A stretch of DNA of 64,000 bases from Spinacia oleracea (GCF_020520425.1 NC_079487.1:7735501-7799500), one strand, 5' to 3'; shown: positions 1 through 12,895, counted from the stretch's first letter. Numbers and translations: made by a program. The notes: generated by a model not told the origin, from the letters alone.

Positions 1-3000
1 TTGTCGCTTAGTGTTACTTACTGAACATAAGGTAAGATCCAAGCCATCCTTATTAGGTCCAGAAGTGTTTCTCGGATTACAGAGTTCAACTGTCAAACTT
101 TTGCAGGAGGTTAAGCCTAACCATTCTGAGAACGGCCATGCATTTTACAGTATCTAACTCTCCGAGAGGCCTTGTTACACAACAACTCCATATCCTATCA
201 AAGATAGGAGGACAATCCATTCTTGCAATCTATGAACACTCACTTTGATTCATAGTACGCCCAATAACTGCTTTTATAGCCTCCTTTTACGGTGCGACGT
301 TTAGCTAGTATCAAAGCGAACTAATTCTCAAACGAGCAGACATAATCGCTCATGTTCTGAGGAACGGTTTCTAATCACCATTAATGAGAACTACCTATGA
401 CATGACTTTAATCTCTTAAAGCGTTATCATGGTCAATCCGATACAAGATCCAATAAGTATCTATGCAAAAGATTCTGACATCCAGTCACTCTAGTTCAAG
501 AAACAGAACTAAGTAATCTACTTGCAATCTAATCTTCATTAGTCATTGGTCGTCCACCTTTCAATGACCTGGATTAGGGATCCTTTGTGACTTCAGAATT
601 CAAGTTCACTTATGGGTGTTTCTTTGCCAAAGAATCCATCTTGACATCCCATTTGAATGATTTGAATCACATGGACTTATCATTTAATTCTAAACCACAA
701 TTAAATGAACTATGAAATATAATTTCATAAATGATAAATGTTTAAACCAAATGCTTACCAATTTGTGGGCCTCTAACCCAAAATCAAGAATTTAATGTTT
801 TATAGATATAGGCCTTTCACCCAATACTTAAAACATTCATGGAACTCAAACTTGATTCCATTTCTGCATATGAATGTTGTGTCTCATTCAATGCAAAGGT
901 TTAGTTTATCATACTTTGCTATCCTTAGCATCTTTTCTATCGAAAGCCTTTCGATGTAAGATGAAAAGATCTTTGAATATGTTTCTAGTATGATCTAGTC
1001 TTTTGTTGCTGTTTAGAATGATAATCATATCTAAAATAGAAAATCATCCAGGTAGCAGACTTGTGATCAACCTGAGTTCATTGAAGAACTCCCACTAAAA
1101 CAATTCCCTTTCATTGCTTCTTAGGCAACAATGAATTCATTTCAATTATGTAGAATTTCAAATGATGCCATCCTTTTGGAATACTCCAACCAGTTCACAG
1201 AGATGTGGGAGATACATCTTTCAACTGAGAACTTGGAAACTAATCATCGATTCAGTTTCCCATGCATCACATATGGTTTAGAACCTATGTAACCACCTTT
1301 TAATCACGACGCCCAATTGCCCGTGTATGTTTGTGGTTTGCCTAACAACAAGATTCAACTTTTTCTTAGGCAAATGCATGTAGCATCAAAACTTTAGTTA
1401 TCTTCACTTCCTCTTATCAAGTGCTCATCCTACATGTCCAAATGTATTGGATGTTCTTGATACTGTTCCAATGATCTTTGATCCAGATCAATAGAGATTG
1501 GTATAAACTCGTCACGATCCAATGTTCACGAGTTATCTTGGCGATCTATATATCACATTATACATGATTGATTGTAATGCAAAAACCATTCGCATTTTCA
1601 AATCCATCCATGTGACTTTTAGCTTTATTCTGTTTCAAGAGATACTGAATCTTGCTAAAATCTTGGCATTGCCATGTGATATAAGGTGAAGGCACCTCTT
1701 CAAGGTCCTTCATGCTTAACTTTAGTGATAACAGCCTAGCTTTATACTTAGTTAAAGCATTCATAACTTAGACTTACTCATGTGGGTTGAGAGTCCCTTT
1801 TGAGTCTCTCCATTGTGTTTGATTTAGTAATTACTTTTACAGAATCCAAACAACGCTTTAGATCCTATCCAATAAATCTTTAACCCAGTATGTTCTAAGT
1901 TCCGCCATGGTTCTAATATTGACAATACTTTCAAATCTAACCATTTGAATGTCATTTTCAATAGAGAGATATGTATCTCATATATAGAACCAATAAACTT
2001 GACCTTTCTCCCACTAAACTCCTCATCTATAAGATGATCCATATTTTCATAAAGCTATGATTGCTCAATAGCCTTTTAGACAAATATGGTCCAATTCCCA
2101 CTTGCATGCTTTAATCTACGAATAGATTTCTTAAGCTTGCTCTTTTATCTAGCATCCAAAACTTTTACATTGTGTGATGTACACAATTCCTTTCTACAAG
2201 TCCAATTGAGTAAGGTGTTTCGTTTTCCAATTTCCATATTGCCATATGCAATGATTGCTAGATTTATCCAAAATAGTTCAAGCATTCCGACTTGGTGAAA
2301 AAGATTTCAACATTATCAACGCCGTGAAGTTGTTTACAATCTTTAACCACCAATCTAGCTTCTCTTTTGTATGTGTATACAGTATCATCTTTGTATGTTT
2401 TGAAAACATGTTTGCAACCAATGGGAGTAAACCCTTTATGCAAATCAACGTTGTATGTTTAGAAAACATGTTTGCAACCAATGGGAGTGAACCCTTTATG
2501 CAAATCAACCAAATCATAGATTTGATTCTTCAAGATGAAGGTACTTTGGATGAAATGGCCTCAAACCATTTTGTATGGCCTCGAACCATACTTGGGAATT
2601 TTAATTCGTCGTAGCTAACCTGTAAGTCGTATGTTTTTGAAGCACTTTCCAAAGTCTTCATAGTTTTCATTCCTCAAGATATCTATGTATCTATCTTGGT
2701 TGAATTCTATATCTTATACGATTTACCTAGGTATTGAACATCAAACGTTAGTGTCTATAAAGACATTACTCAAGTCCTTTGAGTATTAGGATTCTCTTGA
2801 AGCACTTCTAAAGTCTTCATGAAGCTCTTCCAAAGGCTTCTAAGTACGGAGCTTTTCCAAAGACTCCTAAGTATCCTACATTTGTTTGTTGCTTGACTCG
2901 AAGTCCATTCGAGGTCATTTTTCTCCCACTTGCCTTTTTGGAAATATGATGGTTTCCTAAAAGACATTATCTTAAGCAAGAACCATATGTTCTCGGATTT

Positions 3001-5162
3001 GTGGTAGAATCAATACCTTTTGTTTCTATGAGTCGCTCATAAAGAAACATATATCTATCCTTGAGTTTGTTTGATGTAAACGCTAACTCCCACTAGGTTT
3101 GACAACCCTAGATATATATGTACTGAAAAGATGTACTGAACCGAAGTTCAATCCTTATGACATCTTATCCTTAGCTTTGACAACTTTGTTTAGTGTGAAA
3201 GTCACTTGAGAGTACCATTTAGAAACTATATAGGAAAATAGTCGTGATTATAGTTAATCGAAATAGATTCCGATTTCTCCATTTGGACATACCATATTCT
3301 TATGGAGCTCCAATTGTCATATTGCCATATAAACAATCTAGATAATCTTTCTTGGCTCATGCAAACATCACCTTGTCCCAGCCTAGATGTTCCAAAATTC
3401 TTGCCAAGTTGATTTTATACTCTTTTGTGAATCGCATTAAAGCATTTCACATATTTCACGTTGAGTAAATATATCCATATTTTCTCAAAATCTTGTGAAA
3501 TAGGTAAGTAATAAAATCCATATTTGGCCCATGAACTTCATTGTCTAGATACTTCTAACAATAGTCCATTCTTATGTCATGTTCAACAAGCAAGACCCAC
3601 GTGTCTTAAATTAACCAACTTTCAGAAATCCATGCCATGGAATCTTAGAATGTTGACTTGTTGATATGGTCGTATGACATTGCCAAAGATATGTGGAACA
3701 CAAATCAAAGTGCTTGATTTGAACCTTCTGAAGTTTGAGTGTGAAGAGATTCGTTTGTTTATTAATCAATCATATGACTCAACCCTTAAATGACCATTTC
3801 ATTCAAATAAACACTTAACGAATGTTTTTGTTTACTTTGAATGTGAGTCTTTCCGTTGTCCAAACAGAAATTGATTGGAACATAATACCATTAAGTTTCA
3901 GCCTTTAGAAGGACTTTAAAACAAACATGATGACCTTACAATTAATGTAGCACAACTTTGCTTCATTTCCCACTTGTAGGTCAATAACCAGACTTAGCTC
4001 CCGGAATTTGAGTTCTTAACAAGAGTTTAGAACCTCAAGCGGTAATCTAATACCATAGGAGTTTATTTGCTAAGTCGTTTCTCTTTAACACAAACTTTTA
4101 GGTAGAAACTGAATATTGAATTCATTTCTTTTGTTCCCCTTTCCTATCCTTTCTAGCACGTTTTCTTATAGTCCTAAAGATTTTATCTTTGCTTGATCTT
4201 CTTACTTTGTTATGCGTACAAAGTCCCTTTCTTTTATTCACTTTGAATGACCGCATCCAACGAGTCTAGTTCATTGTCGAATCAAAAGAAAATTGGTTGT
4301 TAACCATTGGTTATACATGAGTCTTTAACTCAATACTTCATTATTTCAAAACTACCCAGTATTCTGAATATATGAGGTCCAATTGGTCTACCATTCAAAT
4401 TCTAGTTTGAAAACAACCATGAAGATCACTATAAGAAAATAGCATTCAAGATACGCTCTCACTCTCCTTTTGTTTGAGAATCGCTCTCAAAAATAGTTAC
4501 CAATCGATCGAGGAAATATCGCAGTTCTATTGTCCGAACGCAATAAGGTTGAAGATTGACTATTCTACAAAATGAACTAGCAAAGAAAACAGTTATCATA
4601 CTTTAATAACTTGAAATAAAAGCATTCACGCAATCATCAAAGCTATTAAACATTTCATTCATGCAAAAAATAAAACATGGTCCAAAATGAATGAAATGAT
4701 TCCAAGACCCCAAAAGTCCTAAATCCTTAAGCAGCTTTAGCATGTCTTAAGTAGTTTAAGATTTTAGGTAAGCAAAACCTATTTCTAGTAATCTCCAAAT
4801 TACTCTTGGTTAATAAATTAATGCCATAATTTATCCCATTGCCACAACATAATGCCATTGTTGTTTGAGTTGTAACCACAATCAACGTGCTCCTTTAGGA
4901 CGCCTTACCACCTAAGTCAACTAAAATAGCACCTCGCTTTAGCGTAAACCTACTATCTTAGATCCCTAGATTTTTGTAAGTGCTTGATTTGGAAGGCAAT
5001 TTTTAAACTCAATATTACTTTGGACCTAGTTGTTTCTATGTTGGTTCGATTATTTAGTGAACTCAATCTAATCGAGTCATAAGAAACAACCTGTTCATGG
5101 AAAGCATACATACATTCATACATTCACGCATAATATACATATTAAATTGCATAAATAATTGG

Positions 5163-5477
5163 TGATCTAGTATGGCCCAAAACATCTTGTCTTGAAGCAT
5201 CCAATCTTCATCACCTCCTTGTTAGCTTGGCATCGTCTTGAATCTTCGTTCAAATGCTAACTTAAAGTTCTAAACTTAGAAATACTTGAAAATAATAAAA
5301 TTACATCAAAATTTCCATGGTACGCAGACCATATTTAAAACTTTACATTCAAAGATAGAACGGTGCGCAGACCGTATTTAACTATCCTAAATTTGGCCAT
5401 ACTAGTCACTTGGAGTACCTGCATTGCATAAAATATATATTCTACGCATTCACCCATTCGTATGCTAAAACGAATGG
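5163..5477 (-). other. Structured leader element of copia D
   Basis: Read on the minus strand this holds, in order: an 8-bp stem (arms 5470-5477 and 5454-5461), a long-range arm (5394-5408), two small hairpins with a CTGCG-type loop (5360-5375 and 5317-5332), and the partner long-range arm (5163-5178). The same elements in the same order occur in copies A and C. The first hairpin stem here is ACGGT/ACCGT where the others have ATGGT/ACCAT, which is a compensatory pair change. Confidence 0.65.
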
Positions 5478-5839
5478 CCCATGTAAATATGCAAGTATTT
5501 ACGTGAATTAATTAAAATTCACGTTCACATAAACGCGTCCTGAAATATTAATCAATTTCCAAATTATTAATCCTTAGACTTTATTCTAATTAAAATTGAA
5601 TTTAATTAAAATAATGCGACCTACGAAACAATTAAAATAATTATTTCATTTTAATTTCATTTAGTGGCTCCCACTCAAACCAATAATTATTCCGGATAAT
5701 TAATTATGAAATATTAAATTAAAACTCGCGGCCCGGCCCAAGCAAATAAAATATTAAATTAAATATCCCGTTAGCCCAAATTAATGCAAATATACGAAGC
5801 TCAACTAATTAAACGATTCAAAAAAAAGTTCAATTAAAC

Positions 5840-6235
5840 GGCCTAGGCTTGCGCCCAGCCCGTCGTGCGAGAGGCCCAAGAGCACACGAGCACTGCCCGC
5901 GCGCCCCTGCCCATCGTGCGAGAGGCCTAGGAGCACACGAGCACTGCCCGCACGCCCCGCCCCATCGCTCGCGCCCCAACGCTCGCGCGCACGCATCGCG
6001 TACCCGCAGCCTAGCTGCCCCTGCGCTGCGTGTGTGTTGTGCGTCGAGTGTGCTGGATGTCCCAAGCCTTGTGCTTGCTTCGTCGCAGCCCCGCAAGCAA
6101 CATGTCTGCCCCTGCCTTGCCTAGCGCGCACGAGGCACGCAGCCTTGTGCTGATGCCCGTGTCGCATGGCGCGGCGAGCACAATGGCCTCGTATGGCTCG
6201 ACGAGCCATACTTCCATCATGCCCATGTTCGTGTT
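5840..6235 (-). other. GC-rich block in copia D leader
   Basis: An abrupt GC-rich island inside AT-rich leader sequence, with repeated GCGCGC, GCACGAGC and CGTGCGAGAGGCC-like words, including a near-duplicate of about 60 bp at 5860-5955. Several frames on both strands are open only because stop codons are rare in such sequence. Elements A (18150-18780) and C (58640-59170) carry a comparable block at the same place. Confidence 0.6.
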
Positions 6236-7117
6236 TTTGGTTCGTAAAACGGACCAACTTAATTAAAATTAAATTTAATTCACGAACTTGCATTAATTTT
6301 ATTTTTCAAAAAAAAAGGTTACGATTTAATTTTTTTTTGAAAAACAACGATTTTTAACGATTTAATAAACTTTAACGACAATCCAATTTCGTAAAATTAA
6401 TAAATCAAGGGCTAACAATATTCAAACTTTTAAGAACGATCGAATCAACTTTAAATTTTGAACATTTAATTAATAAAATCCGAAACTTTATATCGTTCGT
6501 AAACAATTAAATTTCAGATTATTAATAATTTGGTTTAAGTGCGATTAAAATTAACGAAGCCATTCAAAATTTTAATCCAATAATTTTTAAAATTAGCCAC
6601 TGACCCATGAAATTATATCCCCTTCCCCAATTAACCGAATTATTAATCCAAAATTAATTAAAATTCAATTAGGGTTGTAAATTTTACGAATTGGGGAAAG
6701 GCAAAATTAGGGTTTATACTTATCGGAAAAATCTGAAATTATTTCCATAGATCAAGCATGTACCCATCAACATTGTGTCAGAATTTCAAGCAATTCCGAG
6801 TCGTTTCGGTCGACCTTTTAATTGAATTACTGTCCGACATATTTAATTTTTAATAAAAAATTAACAAAAACGCCCAAAAACTGATGCTTCGAGTCCTGTT
6901 TTCGCAATTCTATTCCCATGATTTGATCTTAGAAAATCGATTTCCATCAGATTAGGGTTTTAAAAATCGAAAAAGCGAATATTTTTGATTTCGGAACTGC
7001 CAATTTCGCAATTAATCCCATAATTCGAAAAAATTCCGAAAAATCAACAAAAAATCCAAAAATTTCGACAATGCAAAAACAATAATAATCATACTAATTC
7101 ATGCTTTGAATACATAA

Positions 7118-7131
7118 GGCTCATGATACCA
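7118..7131 (-). promoter_or_regulatory. Primer-binding site of copia D
   Basis: The minus strand reads TGGTATCATGAGCC one base inside the LTR. It resembles the usual plant copia PBS complementary to the 3' end of initiator tRNA-Met (TGGTATCAGAGCC). It fixes the orientation of D as minus. Confidence 0.8.
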
Positions 7132-7132
7132 C

Positions 7133-8144
7133 TGTAGGGGAATACAGTTAAACATAATAACATGTGCGGAACAATCCCCAAAGCCAGGAAACATGTATAA
7201 AGCACAGATTAAGCATACTTACATTCGAAGCGTGTCTTTCACAATAATCCGTCAACGAACACGAACAAAGAACTCCAATTGTCGTTCCTCTACTTGGTTC
7301 ACCGACACGATCAGATCCGTCTTGATAATCGTAGCTTAGACAATTAATCAAGATACTTTGCCTTTTGGGAAGAACTCACTTTGGAGGCACAGAGAGAATT
7401 AGGGTTCTCTGTGTCTCTAGGGTTTTGAGTAATCTGAATTGTGATTGCAGTAAGTTGGAAATTAGGTCATAAGGTTATTTACATAACCTTACTAACCGAC
7501 CAAGCCATAAGGCAAGGCCGGCTAGCAAGCCCGCGCAGCATCACACGGACACGCACAGCGAGCTGGGTCGTGGGCCGCGCTGCTGCTGCTGTGTCGTGGT
7601 CTTGGCCCGCGCGCACACACAGCTGCTCGGCCATGGGCCAGCGCTGTTGTGTCGCCTTGCTTGCTTGCCTAGCGCGCGCGCCCATGGGCCTTGAGTGCTT
7701 CGTGCACTCGGCTCGTGGGCCGCTCCTCGTATCCGCGTTTAATATATTTCCAATATATTATTTATCTATTCGTATACGACGAATCACCGTCGTACGATAC
7801 GATTTATTCGTTTCGCCTAGCTTACGAATATTCGCGATACGATATACGATTCCGATGCAAGGTCGTATCGTATAATACGTTTCCAACTTAAATGCCGAAA
7901 AGCTATTAAATGAATTTCCGATTCATTTAATCCGGTGATCTGTTACGTGTCATTGGTGTGACCTTGTAGGTTCAGTCAAGAGTAAGTTGTGAGTTCAATA
8001 TCCATTAGAACTCACTGATCGGAAGCATTGCTCCAGCTAGCTGTTCCGATGACTTGATCTCACTGAATTAATTGTTCGCAATTAATCTGAACCTTGGTAC
8101 GTATTAGACTTAATGCACCTTGGGTGAAGGACATATTTCCTTCA
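7133..8144 (-). repeat. 5' LTR of copia D (1,012 bp)
   Basis: Bounded by TG...CA: on the plus strand it starts TGTAGGGGAA and ends ATTTCCTTCA. The outer terminal segment (TGAAGGAAATA on the element strand) is shared with the LTRs of A, B, C and G, as are pieces such as the GGTTCAGTCAAGAGTAAG segment. The middle differs: a GC-rich block at 7520-7735, then repeated TACGATACG-like words at 7770-7885. The outer boundary abuts gypsy pol sequence at 8145; the matching TSD copy would lie off-window. Confidence 0.82.
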
Positions 8145-8145
8145 G

Positions 8146-8520
8146 GAGATACCTACTCTAAGGATAGTCCTCGAAAGCAAAATCCCAGAAGCTGCATGGG
8201 TACAAGCAAGATATGACGAGCTAGTCATGCTCGACGAGCGACGGCTTCAAGCCGCTCACCATGTACAAGTCTACCAGCGCCGAGTGGCCAGACATTTCAA
8301 CAAAAGGGTCAGAACCCGAAACATCAAGGAAGGCGAGCTTGTCCTGAAAGCCCTTCGCAAAAGCACCATGGACCCAAGGGGAAAATTCAAACCCAACTGG
8401 GCAGGCCCATACATTGTCAAGAAAATCCTCTCAGGGGGAGCAGGCGAACTAACATACATCGACGGAACAGAATTCAGATCTCTTACCAACCTCGATCAAC
8501 TCAAGAAGTTCTATGTCTAA
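8146..8520 (+). pseudogene. Ty3/gypsy pol C-terminus (integrase tail), 5' part displaced by copia D
   Basis: A reading frame enters directly from the copia D junction and runs 124 codons to a stop at 8518-8520. It starts EIPTLRIVLESKIPEAAW and later contains GELVLKALRKS and NWAGPYIVKKIL. These are the hallmarks of the integrase C-terminal segment of plant gypsy polyproteins that follows the catalytic core: the DERR...QRRVARHFNKRV helix and the GPY/F-like NWAGPY motif. No chromodomain follows. The remainder of gag-pol must lie on the far side of copia D. Once part of the reverse-transcription and integration machinery, it cannot now be expressed as pol because D separates it from its start. 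Confidence 0.82.
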
Positions 8521-9029
8521 GTTCCATGTTCAAATTCATGAATCCAAATTCAGGTCTTGTAAGGTAGTCAGAACTACGTCCGGCCTGATTCCCTAACGGG
8601 ACACGTAGGCAACCTCATTTCGAGGCCCGGCCACTTTAATACAAAAAAAATTCAAAATTTCCTCAATTAAGGGCATCCTAAAAATCAAATCAAATTTCAA
8701 AGTTCAATTATTGTTATTCCAAATGTGCCAATTCAAAGCAAAGCATGTTCAAGCGGAATTTAACACGATAACTCTTTATTTGGGCCCTAAGGCCTTCAAA
8801 GCTAATTCAAATACAAAGTCAGGATCAAGTGAAGCAAAGTTCAAAAGTCTTTTCACTTCCTAAACATATTTTCCAAACACATCTTTCTAAACACATCTTC
8901 CAAACACATTCTAAACACAATTCCTTCCAATACAATTTCAAACACATTTAGCCTACAAAGATCTAAGGTCGGGCGACTATGCTCTCGAGTCTTGGCACCT
9001 TGAGTACTATCCCCTGGCTCCTCCCGCAA

Positions 9030-10355
9030 TCAATCATCAATCTTCCCCTTGCCCAAGCGGCGGGAGAAGGAACTTGCAAGCCTTCCAAGACGGGAGGACG
9101 ACGAACCTCCTTTGGATTCCGAACGGTCAAGCACCGGATGAGCCACACTCCCGTCACCTTCCTCATAGTCAGTTGATGCAGGACGGCTAGCTCTAGAACC
9201 TCGGACTCTAGCTGGTCCTGAGAAAGAAATGTCCCTCTGGCCTAGGCCTCTCATCCATACAATGTACCCCGCAGACAGAGTAACTGGCTCAGGTGGGAAA
9301 TAGATATTCAAGAATGGTTTGGCGACCCAATACCGCCTCCAAACTTCAAGTCGATTTGCATTCAGCGCAGCAGGTCTCGGGTTCTCTTCAATACAGTCCG
9401 GCATCTCCTGTTTCAAGCCATATTGTCTCATCACTCGAGCAGGCGAGTAGAAAACCAGCATTGTGAGGCTTGGCACCCTCAAAGCAGTAGAACCAAGGGC
9501 ATGTCTCATAGCAGCAATTCCCCACCAAGGAACTACCCACCTTATACAAGATTCAATCCCAGAGAGTGCGCATCTCCACTCATCCAATGAAAGCCGACCA
9601 TACACCATGGGCCTCACGGTGAATCCTCTTCTATTGTAGCTCGCCATGTTCTCCGGTGGTGCCACCAACATGATCCTCTCCATAAGCCAAACCTTGGGGA
9701 GTATACAAGAAGCGCATTTCAAAATTCAACATTCAAAATTCAAATACAAGTACAAAATTCAAAATACAAGAAGGCTCCAGATCATTACTTGGAGTAATAC
9801 CGGACTTCCCGACGGCAATGAAGAGGGGTCCGACTTCAGCATGTCAAGGCCCATCAATGTTTCGCCAATCACGAGCGGCATTGGGTCCCGACCATTAGCA
9901 AACTGCTCTACAATCTCAATTAGGGAGGCATCGCCATTGCCAAACCCCTGCTTCGAAAAGAGGAAGCGAGCAAATATACAAAAACTCAAGGCTCTCAAGC
10001 GGAAAACTTTGGGAACATCAAGCCCAGCAAAGTAGGTGACAAAGAGGGACAAATCCACCCCTCTTCCATATACAACAGCACCCAAAAGTGGGGGCTTCTG
10101 GCCCAAATACCTTTCAAAGCTCAAGAAAAAGTGTTCTTCAACACTAGGCATGCATGGCTCCAGCATCATGGGCCACCCCAATATGGCACTAAATTCCTCA
10201 GGGAGGGGACATACCTCATTATTTCTAAAGCGGAAGACATGATGATTCGGGTCCCAAGCCTCCAGAGCAGCAAGAATGAAGTGCAAATCCAATTTTACAA
10301 ACCGGAAAGAGACGAGCACCCTAAGAAGCATGCCATTAAGCTCCCTTTTCTCCAA
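9030..10355 (-). CDS. Antisense ORF of gypsy E: plant-mobile-domain-like protein, 2 exons
   Basis: Minus strand, join of 10355..9789 and 9692..9030, 409 aa. The 96-bp intron (9693-9788) has GT and AG ends, and both exons keep the same frame across it. Splicing joins ...SPVLLQ to VWLMERI..., which restores one continuous protein, strong evidence that the intron is real. Exon 1 has LEAWDPNHHVFRFRNNEVCP and EEFSAILGWP. Exon 2 has VVPWWGIAAMRHALGS and FPPEPVTLSAGYIVWMRG, then a basic serine-rich tail. This pattern fits the plant mobile domain (aminotransferase-like) group found in hosts and transposons; its biochemical role is unknown. In Tat-clade gypsy elements an antisense gene sits here, between pol and the 3' LTR. 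No stop or frameshift is visible although the element is broken. A domesticated host copy is possible but less likely given the position. Confidence 0.75.
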
Positions 10356-10846
10356 CTTTCCTAGCGAACCAAGCTACGAGTTCAAGGCACCTTCAAAGGA
10401 CACATCCATATTTTATTTTCGAGAGGAAGCAGTATGCAATGATAAAAGGGAAGGATTGATACAAGAAATGATCCGAAATGCTCCCTATTTATACAAGAAT
10501 TAGCTTGCACGACAGCTCACAGGCGCCAGGCGCCAAGACCGCGCTAAGCGCAGGGAGCCTGCATCAAAAGACGAGGCCACCGTCCTCTCTTATGACTCCA
10601 AGTACACACTCTTTAGTGTTTCGGACAGCAGAGTACAACCTCCATTATTCAAGATTCCAAAGCCGCAAGCTGCGCAATTTCAAAGCAGTCCAGATCAACG
10701 CTTCGGGCAGATTTTAGATCAATTTTTTCTTTCAAAATTCAAGCATTCTAGTCCTAGTTCGGCGTCCTAAGTCGAGTCTGCATGTGCATAAGCAAGAGTT
10801 GAATATACTTTGACTTGCGCTTTTCCTAACCAAAAAACCTCAGTCA

Positions 10847-10856
10847 AAGTGGGGGC
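10847..10856 (+). promoter_or_regulatory. Polypurine tract of gypsy E
   Basis: AAAGTGGGGG, a purine run just upstream of the putative LTR start at 10863, is suitable as plus-strand primer in reverse transcription. It agrees with E running on the plus strand. Confidence 0.6.
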
Positions 10857-11559
10857 TTATAGTGGGTACATACACCCGAAAAAATGGGCAAATTTTTTTC
10901 AAAATTTTTCGCAAAATTGTCATGCATGCATATAGCTACAAAATTTCAAGGCACACACAACGCATACAATTTCAAGCATTCAAACATACAAAAGCCAATC
11001 TTCAAATTTTACAAACCAATTCAAGTTCAAAACCATACAAACCATACAAAAATTCAAGTTTCAAACCATACAAACACAATACAATCCAGCCTATACAAAA
11101 TCAACCCAGGCAAGCTGGAACTCGCTACCATGCAGGGTCAGTCTGAGTCATCATCAGCGGTGACGTCAACTTCCAAAATCCAATTTCAAAATCCAAGTTC
11201 AATCTCAATTAGTGGACTATCCCATTGGTCTTACTAGGCCTTTTCCACTCAAAATCATATAAGGCAAGTCAAATTCGGGCGCCGACCCACAAAACCGAGC
11301 ATGCCGGGCCCCGTTTCGTAAAACCAGAATTCAAAAACCCGAGAAAGGCTTGTTTTTAGACGCAAATTCAAGTCTTAACCTCCAAGCAAACACTATAAGC
11401 CAAACATCGTACTATTCGTACGAAGGTACACCCATACAAGACAAATCAAGGACGGCATCTTTCCGTCCTTTTTGGCGGCATTCAGGCCACGTCAGCAGCG
11501 CACAGCGCTGGCCGGGCGCCAGGCGCTGGCGTGTGCTGGCGTTTTGCACCATTCCCTCC

Positions 11560-11567
11560 TATAAATA
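11560..11567 (+). promoter_or_regulatory. TATA box in gypsy E LTR
   Basis: TATAAATA in a CTCCTATAAATACCCC context at the end of a more GC-rich stretch, followed about 25-30 bp later by a purine-rich start region. This is the likely LTR promoter. Confidence 0.6.
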
Positions 11568-12300
11568 CCCCTCATTTGCATAGAAAAAGGGGGGAGCACA
11601 ACACATACAACGTCGTAATTTCGACATTACTCCTCACAATACAAACTCAAAAACTCCTCAAAAACACATACAAAATTCCTAAATTCAAAAGAAATTGGGA
11701 GCTCGTGCCTAAGCCTAACTAGGTAAATCCGAATCCCATTTCAATCCATCATGCTATTTTGATTTCAAATGATTAGCAAGTTGGTGTTTTTTGCCATAAA
11801 AAACACCACTAGCAACAATCATACATGCTTTTTCAAAAATACAAACTTTTTCAAAATACAAAATACAAACTTTCAAAATTCAAGGATGTTCAAAGTTGCT
11901 TACATTCGTCTCTTTGAACTAGAATCACCTTCAAGTGTGGAGTAATCAAAGATGACACCTTTTTATCATTTAAAGGTTTAGTCTTTTGAGATTCAAGACT
12001 CCATTTTTCAATATACAAGTTCAAGTTTTCAAATTTCAAGATCCCACCATGTTTAGGGTTGTTCATAACTACCTCTCTAAACTAGGATCATTTCAAGTTC
12101 AAATTTCAATCATTTCAAGTTCAAACATTTCAATATTCAAGCTTTCAATTTCAAGTTTAATATGAAAAATCTAGGATATTTGGGTTGAGCAACCTCTCAC
12201 AAGTTGAGATTTTTGGCTTTGAATTCGTGTCGGGCGCACTTATTTTTAAGGAGCCGCTTGGCGTTCGAATCTCATGTGCCCAAGTAAAAAATTCAATTAT

Positions 12301-12414
12301 GCACCTTTCAATATCGCAATTTCAATACCGCACCTTTCAATATCGCACTTTCAATATCGCACTTTCAATACCGCAATTTCAATACCGCAAGTTCAATTTT
12401 GCACTTTCAATTCC
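12301..12414 (+). repeat. Tandem array of 14-15-bp units in gypsy E LTR
   Basis: Eight consecutive units of the form GCACTTTCAATATC or GCAATTTCAATACC (14 or 15 bp), directly readable. The copies differ at a few positions, which suggests slippage expansion within the LTR. Confidence 0.85.
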
Positions 12415-12895
12415 GCACCTTTATTTGCCTAGTCCATTTCTGGGCAATGTGGACCTACTCCCTAGTCCTTTTCTAGGGGGTCTTGTATTTACTAATTTCG
12501 CACATTATTTAGTATTGTGATGTTGCTTTATGTGCTTTATCGCTTTCATCACCAACATGCTAAATACAACAAAATACAAGGGTTACATCACGCTTAACGA
12601 AGATATTTTTGGACAAACCGGCCTTAGGTTCCTTAAATCAATCTTTAAAGCAAAGTGACCACCGTACAATTAGAAATTCTATTTTGCTCTAAATTTCAAA
12701 CCCACATAGTCTAATCTTAGGGTTTATTTTCGAAATAATGTTGTGCCAACGTACTTTAATATTTTTAAAGCTCGCCGAATAAGCATTTTCGTTCCCGAGC
12801 CCGGATCTCACCCATCCGTTTCAAGGATTCAAGGCCTTATCCAAAAATAGAGTCATTTTTGCGGTCTTCCCAAACGGGACCTAAAATAAAGTTTG

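Larger units (their letters stand above)
1..7132 (-). mobile_element. Degenerate Ty1/copia element D, internal region (3' end off-window)
   Basis: On the minus strand this aligns in order with the better preserved copia element at 49794-61100. The 3' non-coding part is at 1-750 (compare 51200-51950). A pol segment near 2880-3010 matches the segment near 53790-53910. The gag-upstream leader occupies about 4560-7117, ending with a primer-binding site next to the LTR at 7133. Base 1 lies only some tens of bases inside the missing 3' LTR, so nearly the whole internal region is here. No reading frame over about 70 codons with copia motifs survives where gag-pol should be (about 900-4560), so it is dead. 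Its LTR differs from that of elements A, B, C and G, so it is a related but separate subfamily. Confidence 0.8.
8145..12895 (+). mobile_element. Ty3/gypsy element E, Tat-type, 3' portion
   Basis: In order on the plus strand: end of pol (integrase C-terminus, 8146-8520), a conserved non-coding stretch with GAACTACGTCCGGCC and TGATTCCCTAACGGG words (about 8569-8620) of the kind commonly seen after pol in Tat-type elements, an antisense plant-mobile-domain-like gene (9030-10355), a polypurine tract (10847-10856) and a long LTR. An extra antisense ORF between pol and the 3' LTR is known from Tat-clade gypsy elements such as Retand. Everything upstream of the integrase tail lies beyond the inserted copia D, off-window. 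Confidence 0.78.
10863..12895 (+). repeat. LTR of gypsy E (boundaries approximate)
   Basis: About 2 kb between the polypurine tract and a PBS-like TGGCGACTCC. It has a TATA box at 11560-11567, TTCAA-rich low-complexity sequence at 11740-12170, and an array of 14-15-bp units at 12301-12414. The left edge (TGGGTACATA) is supported by the PPT. The right edge is not marked by a clear CA and could be misplaced. No second copy is in the window to confirm it. Confidence 0.55.

Noticed and set aside
7441..7891. Open frame of 144 codons in the copia D LTR
   Set aside because: Lies wholly inside the LTR, across its GC-rich block; no domain and no homologue in sister LTRs.
10862..11237. Open frames rich in Asn, Gln and Lys in the gypsy E LTR
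   Set aside because: Low-complexity TTCAA/CATACAAA text in two overlapping frames; no protein signature.
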